Assembly: GCA_021204375.1 (NCBI GenBank)
Contig: JAJPZL010000091.1
Location: 1 to 6,171 of the forward strand
Source: Bacteroides sp.
GTDB lineage: Bacteria; Bacteroidota; Bacteroidia; Bacteroidales; Bacteroidaceae
Direction: 5' to 3'
Length of the DNA stretch: 6,171 bases
This document shows, piece after piece, positions 1 through 6,171 of the stretch. Position 1 is the stretch's first letter, and every line of letters begins with the position of its first letter. Under the pieces are notes generated by a model. It saw nothing but the letters and a program-made list of their open reading frames with translations. It searched no databases and was not told where the DNA came from. A program made the position numbers and the translations under genes.

Positions 1-37
1 GATGTGATCTTCTGGCAAAATATTGTAAACCGTTAAT

Positions 38-77
38 ATGAATTCTACTATATGTAGTATTAGTTATAAGTAGCTTG
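38..77 (+). other. Lesion: one-base loss just after the ATG, disconnecting the signal peptide
   Basis: The ATG at 38-40 opens a frame that ends at a TAG at 71-73 after 11 codons. One more base after ATGAA would give Met-Lys/Asn-ILLYVVLVISSLWL running straight into the long frame. That is a charged or polar start followed by a hydrophobic stretch, as in an export signal. The frame of the long gene has a TGA at 39-41, overlapping this ATG. The only start left in that frame is the weak TTG at 75, which lacks the signal. This reconstruction is inferred from reading frames. Confidence 0.5.
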
Positions 78-983
78 TGGCTTATCAGGCGCTATGAACC
101 TTTCCGTACACCGGTGGAAGTGGTAGATGATCTGGGAGGAAATATTTTTCCCTCGGCTATTTTATCCGTGGCTACTACCGATACGATCGTTATCACACCT
201 TCTGCGAACCTGTATGTAGGAAATCCAAAATCCCTGATCGGTATCCGGGTCAAATCCCGGCGCAGGAACAGCCGTATCCGGGTAGTGGTGGAAGAGACCC
301 GCTTCTTTGCCCAGTCTGTTTCGGAGTTTATTCTGAAAGAGCCCTGGAACGAATATATCGTTTTCCCCGATATTATCTGGAAATATGAAGCACTGATCCA
401 TAACGAACAACCCTCTCCCTTTAACTTTTCGGTAAAGGCAGAGATGAATGACCGGGATCTGGGCCAGGGCCTACGTATCCTCTCTATGCGTAGTATTCAC
501 GAATGTCTACTGGGGTATGTTACAGCGGATGATGAGTTTCACGATACCAGTGTACTCTTTGCAGCCTATGTCAATGAAGATAATCCGGCTATTGACCAGA
601 TACTCCGGGAAGCCCTCAATACCCGCCTGGTCAATCGGTTTATGGGATACCAGAATAATAACGAAGAGGCTATACAAAGGCAGGTCTACGCGCTCTGGTA
701 TGTACTTCAGCAACGTAACTTCCGTTATAGTTCCATTTCTAATACCAGTTTTTCCAGTAATGTAGTCTACTCCCAGCGGGTTCGTACGTTCGGAACTGCC
801 CTGGAAGCCTCACAGATCAACTGTGTCGATGGGAGCCTGCTTTTTGCCTCGCTGCTCCGGGCAGTCAATATTGATCCGGTACTCATCCGTATTCCCGGGC
901 ATATGTTTGTCGGATATTATACGGATATCGGGCATACCAAACTTCGTTTTATAGAGACTACCATGAACGGAGATGTGTATCTG

Positions 984-986
984 TAG
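984..986 (+). other. Lesion: in-frame TAG in the transglutaminase-like gene
   Basis: TAG follows Gly-Asp-Val-Tyr-Leu and is followed in the same frame by Glu-Leu-Phe-Pro-Gly. A CAG or GAG codon (Gln or Glu) changed by one base would explain it. The next in-frame stop is the TAA at 1191-1193. Confidence 0.75.
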
Positions 987-1209
987 GAGCTCTTTCCCGG
1001 CCAGCAGCTGGATTCATCACTGATTGGCCGGTCCGATAATGAACTCTCCCGGATCACATTTCAGAAATCAGAGGAGTATGCTACCCGCCTGTACGAAGAG
1101 AACAGTGGAGATATTCACTCGGGCCGGGTCAACTATATGTTTCTGGAGATATCCCGAGATGTGCGTGGAAAGATTCAACCGATCGCTAAATAATCTCAGA
1201 GGAATATCT

Positions 1210-1217
1210 TATCTTTG
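1210..1217 (+). promoter_or_regulatory. Bacteroidota-type -7 promoter element for the DUF3805 gene
   Basis: TATCTTTG is an exact match to the TAnnTTTG consensus of the Bacteroidota housekeeping sigma factor. It lies in the 48-base gap between the two genes, 24 bases before the ATG at 1242, a normal distance for a short leader. I see no good TTTG-type -33 element about 20 bases upstream, so the assignment rests on the -7 box and its position. Confidence 0.5.
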
Positions 1218-1397
1218 TCCTGTAAATATCTTTAATAGTATATGGCAAAAGGCAGGAAATTTATAGCTCCAGGGGGATGGTTCTATATGATCTATCCGGA
1301 GAGCTGGAATGAGTTTGAAGATATGGAGGGAACTTTTCTCTTTTATGACCCGGATAAGTGGGATGGTAATTTTCGTATTTCCGCCTATAAAAAGGAA

Positions 1398-1589
1398 TAA
1401 AGTTTGCCGGGAAGTATGAAGTTTACCCGGGAGAGTATCCAACAGGAACTTCGGGAAAACTCACAGGCTGAATTGGTCCGTATCGGAACCTACGAATGTG
1501 CCTATAGCAAACAAATGTTCCAGGAGCAGGGAGGCTGGTATATTACCCATCACTGGATACCCGGTGCGTGAAACCTGGCCGTTGAGTGA
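1398..1589 (+). other. Lesions: TAA at 1398-1400, TGA at 1569-1571, TGA at 1587-1589
   Basis: All three stops are in the frame of the ATG at 1242, with no frame change between or after them. The first follows ISAYKKE. The second sits between Gly-Ala and Asn-Leu-Ala-Val-Glu, and the third between that Glu and Ser-Phe-Thr-Val. As I remember the family, these last two positions are usually Gly and Cys. Each stop could arise from one substitution (for example GAA or AAA to TAA, GGA to TGA, TGC or TGT to TGA), but the original codons cannot be read from this sequence. Confidence 0.8.
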
Positions 1590-2066
1590 TCTTTTACGGT
1601 TCCCAAAGGAGGAGATGCTAAAAAAGCGGAAGAGGTGATCGCTACATTGACCATCCGGAAAGAGGGAGAAAAGTATCCTCGTGAGATCATTCCCATCCGG
1701 GTACTGGAAATATTGACTGTAGATGAGTCGTATGAATGGGCAGTAAAAACCATCAAAACACAACTAAAGAAAGATTTTACCGGTAGCCGGGAAGATATAG
1801 TTAAAATAGAACAGGTGATGCAGAGCGGTACCATTAAACCGAATCAACGCTCTCCCTGGCAATCGTTTGGAATTGCTTTTGGTGTAATCCTTGCCAACGA
1901 GATAGATGGAATGAACTGGGTTACGGTGGTGGACGGATCCCGGGAACTACCCGCTTTACGGTATAAAGAAAGCGATCTGCTCCTCTATCCGGCCGATCTG
2001 GTATGGAACCCCCGTACGAAGGAGGGTACTCCTTGCGATCTTCAAAAGGAATACTCTTCCGTATTG

Positions 2067-2084
2067 GAAAAAATAGAAAAAATA
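2067..2084 (+). repeat. Tandem duplication of a 9-base unit at the end of the DUF3805 gene
   Basis: GAAAAAATA occurs twice in direct succession, encoding Glu-Lys-Ile twice, and is followed by Glu-Lys and the terminal TAG. The tail is charged and probably helical. The copy number could change by slippage, but nothing suggests a regulatory role. Confidence 0.6.
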
Positions 2085-2281
2085 GAGAAATAGAAACAAC
2101 GGCGGGGAAGATGCCTTAAAAGAAAATATCTTCTCTGTCTGTACTACGTAGATAAAGAATGGCAAGTTACATGCAGATTGAGGGTCTCACCAAATCGTTC
2201 GGAGACCTGGTTCTTTTCAGAGATATATCATTTGAGATTGCCGAGGGAGAGCGACTGGGATTAATTGCTAAGAACGGTAGT

Positions 2282-2284
2282 AGA
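2282..2284 (+). other. Lesion: Gly-to-Arg in the first Walker A motif of the ABC-F gene
   Basis: Codon 42 is AGA (Arg), where GxxGxGK[ST] demands glycine immediately before the lysine. A single G-to-A change at 2282 (GGA to AGA) would account for it. The second Walker A in the same protein is intact. Arginine in this phosphate-binding loop would be expected to abolish or strongly reduce ATP binding at site 1. Confidence 0.8.
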
Positions 2285-2314
2285 AAAACGACTCTCCTCA
2301 ATATGATTGCCGGC

Positions 2315-2322
2315 CGGAAGGG
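2315..2322 (+). other. Lesion: one-base deletion causing the ABC-F frameshift
   Basis: Frame 2 reads Ala-Gly-Arg-Lys-Gly-Met-Thr and soon stops at 2363-2365. One extra G in the CCGG at 2314-2317 gives Ala-Gly-Arg-Glu-Gly-Tyr-Asp-Glu-Gly, then IIFRRNLRVSYLEQD, the expected ABC-F continuation (the YLEQ stretch matches the Q-loop region). No slippery heptamer of the X XXY YYZ kind is present at the junction. Confidence 0.75.
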
Positions 2323-4034
2323 TATGACGAGGGCCGGATTATTTTCCGTCGCAATCTACGGGTAAGCTATCTGGAACAGGATCCCTCTTATCCGGCGGAA
2401 CTCACTGTACTGGAGACATGTTTCCACAATGGGAACGAGACCGTACAACTGATCCGGGAGTATGAGTGTGCTATGGAAACAGAAGGCCATCCTGGCCTGG
2501 AGGCACTTATCGCCCGTATGGAGCAGGAAAAAGCGTGGGATTACGAACAGAAAGCCAAACAGATCCTTTCCCAACTAAAGATCGCTGATTTTAATCAACA
2601 GATCAAACATCTTTCCGGTGGACAGCTGAAGCGGGTAGCTCTTGCCAATGCCCTGATCACCGAACCCGACCTGCTGATCCTGGATGAGCCTACCAACCAC
2701 CTTGACCTGGATATGACCGAATGGCTGGAGGAGTACCTCAGGCGTTCTAAGGTAAGCCTGCTGATGGTTACCCACGACCGCTATTTCCTGGACCGGGTAT
2801 GTTCGGGAATTATTGAGATTGATAACAAACAACTCTATACTTATAAAGGAAATTACAGTTATTACCTGGAGAAAAGACAGGAGCGGATCGAGACCTTTAC
2901 TACCGAAGTAGAACGTGCCAACAACCTTTATCGGACCGAACTCGAATGGATGCGCCGCCAGCCGCAGGCTCGTGGACACAAAGCCCGCTACCGGGAACAA
3001 TCTTTTTACGAACTGGAAAAGGTGGCTAAACAGCGGATGGATAACAGCAATGTGAAACTGGAAGTCAAGGCCTTCTACATTGGCTCCAAGATCTTTGAGG
3101 CCGAACATCTTTATAAAAAGTACGAAGACCTAAAGATACTCGAAGACTTTTCCTACATCTTTGCCCGGTACGAGAAAATGGGAATTGTCGGGAACAACGG
3201 TACCGGTAAATCTACCTTCCTGAAAATATTGCTGGGTGAGGTTAAGGCCGACTCCGGTCATATTGATATCGGAGAGACCGTACGGTTCGGTTACTACTCG
3301 CAGGATGGATTACAGTTTGACGAAAAGATGAAGGTCATTGATGTGGTACAGGAGATTGCCGAAGTGATCGAACTCGATAAAGGACGCACCCTGACAGCCT
3401 TCCAGTTCCTGCAACATTTCCTTTTTACCCCCGAAACCCAGCACAGTTATGTCGCTAAACTGAGCGGAGGAGAGCGACGCCGGCTTTATCTATGTACGGT
3501 ACTGATGCGCAATCCTAATTTTCTGGTACTGGATGAGCCTACTAACGACCTGGATATTGTTACCCTGAATGTGCTAGAGGAGTATCTGCAAACCTTCCGG
3601 GGTTGCCTCATCGTAGTATCCCACGACCGCTATTTTATGGACAAAGTAGTAGACCATCTGCTGGTATTTAACGGTGGAGGAGATATTCGTGATTTCCCGG
3701 GTAACTATACCCAATACCGTGCCTGGAAAGAGGTACAGGAAGAGCAGAAACAGGAGTGGGCAAAGCCTAAAGAAGAGAAAGCTGCCAAAGTCCGCCTGAA
3801 CGATAAACGAAAAATGTCTTTTAAAGAAAAACGGGAGTTTGAGCAGCTGGAACAGGAGATTACAGAACTGGAGCAGGAAAAAGCCGGAATTGAAGAGAAG
3901 CTTTGTTCCGGTACACTGGAGTCTGAGGAACTCAACCGGCTTTCCAAACATATATCGGAGGTGATCGGTCTCATTGATGAAAAGACCATGCGTTGGCTGG
4001 AACTTAGTGAAATTGAAGGATAACCCTGCATACC

Positions 4035-4880
4035 ATGAGATCTAACTTAACTAATTACCACAGTCATTGCTCTTTTTGCGACGGAAAAGCCCCGTTGAAA
4101 GATTTTGTCCGGGAAGCCATCCAGCAGGGATTTTCATCATATGGTGTCTCCTCCCATGCACCGCTTCCCTTCTCTATCCACTGGACCATGGATTATCCGG
4201 ATATTCCGAATTATCTGGAAGAGTTTCATACCATCCGGGAGAAATATAAAGAGCAAATAGAACTCTATGTCGGTATGGAAATTGACTATCTCAATGAAGA
4301 GAGTTATCCCGCTGTACCGTTTTTCCGGGATCTACCCTTAGATTACCGCATCGGCTCCGTTCACCTGCTTTATGATAGCCGGGGAGAAGTCGTTGATATC
4401 GATTGTAATCCGCAGCATTTTGCCGAAATTGTAGATAACCATTTTGCAGGCGATCTGGACAGAGTGATCCATTTGTATTACGAACGTTATCTCCGGTTAA
4501 TGGAGGTGGGTGGATTTGATATAGTGGGTCATGCTGATAAGATGCACTATAATGCTTCCTGTTGTCGTCCCGGTTTGCCGGACGAATCCGGTTATACTCG
4601 TTCTATGGATAGTTATATAGATACCATTGCCCGGAAAGGATATATCCTTGAAATTAACACAAAAGCCTGGGAGAAGCTCGGTACTTTCTTTCCCAATCAA
4701 CGATATTTCAGAAAGATCCGGGAGGCCGGTATCCCGTTAGTGGTTAATTCGGATGCTCATTACCCGGAACTTATCAATGCAGGACGTTACGATGCATTGA
4801 TGGCCCTTAAAGAGGCGGGTTATACCCATGTGATGGAACTCTATCAGGGAAGCTGGAAAGATGTGGCTATAAAGGTATAA
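4035..4880 (+). CDS. PHP-domain phosphoesterase, histidinol-phosphatase (HisJ/HisK) type
   Basis: This is an intact 281-residue protein, the usual length for PHP-type histidinol-phosphatases, which hydrolyse L-histidinol phosphate to L-histidinol in the cytoplasm. The metal-binding pattern of the PHP superfamily is complete: NYHSH (His9, His11) with Asp16, His41 in SSHAPL, Glu82 in VGMEIDY, His110 in GSVH, His166 in VGHADK, and Asp240 and His242 in NSDAH. The fold would be a distorted barrel holding a trinuclear metal centre. The ATG at 4035 lies 11 bases after the ABC-F stop, so the two are probably co-transcribed. No promoter is visible in the gap. Many Bacteroidota carry a bifunctional HisB phosphatase, and no other his gene is in this window, so a different phosphate ester may be the substrate. 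The family assignment is firm; the substrate is inferred. There is no sign of damage. Confidence 0.88.
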   Translation: MRSNLTNYHSHCSFCDGKAPLKDFVREAIQQGFSSYGVSSHAPLPFSIHWTMDYPDIPNYLEEFHTIREKYKEQIELYVGMEIDYLNEESYPAVPFFRDLPLDYRIGSVHLLYDSRGEVVDIDCNPQHFAEIVDNHFAGDLDRVIHLYYERYLRLMEVGGFDIVGHADKMHYNASCCRPGLPDESGYTRSMDSYIDTIARKGYILEINTKAWEKLGTFFPNQRYFRKIREAGIPLVVNSDAHYPELINAGRYDALMALKEAGYTHVMELYQGSWKDVAIKV

Positions 4881-4886
4881 AAAGAG

Positions 4887-4917
4887 AGCGGTTCCTTTAA
4901 GAACCGCTTATACTTTT
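4887..4917. terminator. Bidirectional intrinsic terminator between convergent genes
   Basis: AGCGGTTC (4887-4894) pairs perfectly with GAACCGCT (4901-4908) around a 6-base loop, CTTTAA. On the plus strand the stem is followed by TATACTTTT, and on the minus strand by CTCTTTTT. It lies 6 bases after the PHP stop and just beyond the stop of the minus-strand gene (4916-4918), so it can end transcription from both sides. Confidence 0.85.
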
Positions 4918-6151
4918 ATTCCACTTTTTTACATCCGTTTGCCATAAAGAATTCATTGAGCGCTTTTTCGTGGTTACCCCGTATCAGAATATGATGATTC
5001 CCTAACGGATTGCGCAGGAAGTAATCCACCGGTGAATCCAATTTTACCCGGACCTGGGTACGGCAGGCGTTAATAAAGTTAGTATTCTCTTCCAGCCAGC
5101 CAGCTGATACATAATATTCATCCAGGCATTCGCCGCTGCACTTGATCACTGTTACTTCCCCGGTTGGAAAAATTCCTTGTATAGATACCCCGGTCTCTGT
5201 TTCAAAGTGGTTCCGTATAATATACTGGTCTACCTGTTTTAAACCTACCGTACAGTGTGCCAGTACCAGGTCGTTATCCCTGGTACTGATAAAAGCCGGG
5301 TTAGTCATAAAACCGGTCTGTCCTGTTACAGCTTTAGCGGCCAGCATGGTAAAGATCGATTGCAGGTCACCTTCACAACCTGCCAGTATACCGTCATCAT
5401 TCAGTAGAGAAAGAGCCAGGCATCCGGTCGTTCCGCGTGCCTCGATCAGTTTGAAACAGTTGATGGTAAAAGCATCCAGCTTTTTCTTAATACACAACTC
5501 TTTGATCGCTTTGTAAAGCCGCATCGCTTTCAGCAGATCCTCCGGGGTTGCCTCCCGGCAGGCAAGTGCCTGTTGCGCTATCCGGGCAGCCTCTTCCCCG
5601 ATCTCATCGTCTGTTACCTGGTCAAAACGATCGTATACGTCGTCCAGTTTAATATCTATAAATTCAATTCCCCACCGTCTTTTGGCCAACAGGTAATCCA
5701 CATTACTGGCCACTAACCACGACGAGGAGATTCCCATGACACCGATCCGTTTTTTACGCAGAACCTTCTGGGCCTCAAAATTATTATACAATTCAGTAAT
5801 TCGCTTTACAATAGAGAAAGCCTCTCCGTGCATGATCTCGGGTTTCATATCCCGGGTTCTCAGGAAAGCCGAAACTTCCAGCGCAGCTGCCAGAGAGTTT
5901 TGCATACCATCTGCCAGTATCACTGTAGGCCGTGGCAAAGACTCGAAGTTTTGTACGACCATTTTTTCTACCCCTCCGGTAGCAATAAATACAAGTTTAA
6001 AATCGTCGGTTGATAGTGTATGTGCTTCCGTATGTTCGATGATCCGTACAGTGAAATACTTTTCAAGTTCGATCAGTATACTCTCGTGTGACTTTTCGAC
6101 CGAAGCATTTTTATGAAGCAACGAAGCAAATGTGATTAGATGGATAGTCAT
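4916..6151 (-). CDS. L-fucose/L-arabinose isomerase-fold protein (COG2407-like)
   Basis: This is an intact 411-residue protein. An N-terminal alpha/beta part (about 1-130) leads to a second Rossmann-like segment opening at KKRIGVMGISSSWLVASN (about 134-150). The C-terminal part has the family hallmarks: GCEGDLQS (Glu260), GFMTNPAFIS (Asn284), VLAHCT (His299) and the late GNHHILIRGNH (His386/His387). In fucose isomerases a Glu, an Asp and a late His bind the catalytic metal. Here the residue 24 after Glu260 is Asn rather than Asp. Members of this shorter family are often annotated only as fucose isomerase-related, and the true substrate is not evident. No fucose kinase, aldolase or transporter gene is nearby to support fucose catabolism. 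The ATG at 6151 is preceded within 20 bases by an A- and G-rich leader. The promoter would lie outside the window. Fold confidence is high; that it is a sugar isomerase is inferred. Confidence 0.8.
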   Translation of the reverse strand: MTIHLITFASLLHKNASVEKSHESILIELEKYFTVRIIEHTEAHTLSTDDFKLVFIATGGVEKMVVQNFESLPRPTVILADGMQNSLAAALEVSAFLRTRDMKPEIMHGEAFSIVKRITELYNNFEAQKVLRKKRIGVMGISSSWLVASNVDYLLAKRRWGIEFIDIKLDDVYDRFDQVTDDEIGEEAARIAQQALACREATPEDLLKAMRLYKAIKELCIKKKLDAFTINCFKLIEARGTTGCLALSLLNDDGILAGCEGDLQSIFTMLAAKAVTGQTGFMTNPAFISTRDNDLVLAHCTVGLKQVDQYIIRNHFETETGVSIQGIFPTGEVTVIKCSGECLDEYYVSAGWLEENTNFINACRTQVRVKLDSPVDYFLRNPLGNHHILIRGNHEKALNEFFMANGCKKVE

Positions 6152-6171
6152 TCCCCTGAGCTCTTTATTAT

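Larger units (their letters stand above)
38..1193 (+). pseudogene. Transglutaminase-like cysteine-protease-fold protein, broken by an early frameshift and an internal TAG
   Basis: The longest uninterrupted part is 75-983, which starts at a TTG and encodes 303 residues. It begins with a beta-rich region, followed by a helical region and a transglutaminase-like core. In this numbering the probable catalytic residues are Cys250 (in QINCVDGSLLFASLLR), His276 (in IPGHMFVGYY) and Glu294 (in RFIETT), the Cys-His-acid order of the superfamily. A TAG at 984-986 stops translation. The same frame then continues for 68 more sensible residues (ELFPGQQLDSSLIGRS onward) to a TAA at 1191-1193, so the original product was about 70 residues longer. 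Upstream of the TTG the same frame reads ILLYVVLVISSLWL, a signal-peptide-like hydrophobic core. It is joined out of frame to the ATG at 38, so a secreted or lipid-anchored precursor is likely. The substrate is unknown. The truncated form would keep all three catalytic residues, so residual activity cannot be excluded. Confidence 0.72.
1242..2093 (+). pseudogene. DUF3805/DUF3806 domain protein interrupted by three in-frame stop codons
   Basis: A single frame from the ATG at 1242 to the TAG at 2091-2093 spans 283 codons and reads as one protein apart from stops at codons 53 (TAA), 110 (TGA) and 116 (TGA). The N-terminal part has the DUF3805-like pattern: aromatic- and glycine-rich PGGWFYMIYPESWNEFED, FLFYDPDKWDGNFRISAY, then GGWYITHHWIPG and SFTVPKGGD. 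The C-terminal part (from about codon 150, VDESYEWAVKTI onward) matches a DUF3806-like domain, with WQSFGIAFGVILANEIDG and the aromatic and proline-rich LLLYPADLVWNPRTKEG near the end. Both families are of unknown function and are found mainly in Bacteroidota. No signal peptide or membrane segment is visible, so the ancestral protein was probably cytoplasmic. The longest surviving piece, from a GTG at 1635, covers only the second half and has no convincing start. Family assignment is by recalled pattern, not by search. Confidence 0.7.
2159..4023 (+). pseudogene. uup: ABC-F family ATPase (Uup type) with a frameshift and a damaged first Walker A motif
   Basis: ABC-F proteins are soluble twin-ATPase factors that act on ribosomes rather than as transporters. 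Two frames encode one protein: 2159-2320 (ending at the frame-2 TAA 2363-2365) and about 2317-4023, the latter with an ATG at 2473. Restoring one base gives 621 residues, normal for the family. In restored numbering, the first ATPase domain has AKNGSRKTT (residues 37-45), LSGGQ at 152, LDEPTNHLD at about 175 and a His-switch in VTHDRYF. A linker rich in Arg and Lys (LEWMRRQPQARGHKARYR) follows. The second domain has intact GNNGTGKST, LSGGERRRL, LDEPTNDLD and VSHDRYF. The C-terminal 85 residues form a charged coiled coil, which points to Uup rather than EttA. The first Walker A has Arg in place of the glycine before Lys. The PHP gene starts 11 bases downstream. The class is certain; the exact Uup orthology is less so. 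Confidence 0.85.

Noticed and set aside
1024..1266. Separate small gene of 80 codons spanning the end of the first gene and the intergenic gap
   Set aside because: It is out of frame with the homologous C-terminal segment of the transglutaminase-like gene, overlaps the promoter of the next gene and has no recognisable features.
1569..1589. TGA codons read as selenocysteine or under an alternative genetic code
   Set aside because: The TGA at 1587 falls where I recall a Cys in relatives, which suggested selenocysteine. However, another TGA lies 18 bases upstream and a TAA further up in the same frame, a TAG interrupts the neighbouring gene, and no obvious selenocysteine insertion hairpin follows. 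All three stop codons occur as interruptions, so no single code change explains them.
2104..2136. Possible terminator or leader hairpin between the DUF3805 and ABC-F genes
   Set aside because: GGGGAAGAT and ATCTTCTCT can form a 9-pair stem with two G-U pairs, but the 15-base loop is large and no T-run follows, so it is not listed as a terminator.
2314..2326. Programmed ribosomal frameshift in the ABC-F gene
   Set aside because: There is no slippery heptamer or evident downstream pseudoknot, ABC-F genes are not known to use frameshifting, and the nearby Walker A change points to damage.
2575..3108. Open frame of 177 codons on the minus strand, and others at 3574-3951 and 3705-4031
   Set aside because: They lie wholly antisense to well-conserved ABC-F motifs, have no recognisable domains and arise from codon bias of the real gene.
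5142..5516. Plus-strand open frames at 5142-5516 and 5736-6116
   Set aside because: They are antisense to the intact isomerase-fold gene and show low-complexity, Ser- and Arg-rich composition without motifs.

Overview
The window suggests a member of the Bacteroidota, probably of the order Bacteroidales. The evidence is a gene with the paired DUF3805/DUF3806 architecture, a perfect Bacteroidota-type TAnnTTTG promoter element ahead of it, A-rich leaders without clear Shine-Dalgarno sites, and a moderate GC content. This is a judgement from gene content; no database search was run.

Five genes are present. On the plus strand, 38-1193 is a transglutaminase-like (Cys-His-Asp/Glu) protein, 1242-2093 a DUF3805/DUF3806 protein, 2159-4023 an ABC-F ATPase of the Uup type, and 4035-4880 a PHP-domain metal-dependent phosphoesterase of the histidinol-phosphatase type. 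On the minus strand, 6151-4916 encodes a protein with the L-fucose/L-arabinose isomerase fold. A strong hairpin at 4887-4908, with U-rich tracts on both sides, separates the two convergent transcription units.

The notable thing here is decay. The first three genes carry seven recognisable lesions within about 2.3 kb: a one-base loss right after the first ATG, a TAG in the transglutaminase-like gene, one TAA and two TGA codons in the DUF3805 gene, a Gly-to-Arg change in the first Walker A motif of the ABC-F gene, and a one-base loss about 35 bases later. From about 2320 to 6151, roughly 3.8 kb on both strands reads cleanly. In each damaged gene the homologous frame resumes after the lesion, so these are recent inactivations or local sequence errors rather than misassigned genes.

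The five genes do not form an obvious pathway. ABC-F and PHP are 11 bases apart and probably co-transcribed. The others look like a syntenic neighbourhood of housekeeping and poorly characterised genes. I saw no mobile element, CRISPR array, tRNA, rRNA or riboswitch, and no new multi-gene system that I could support.
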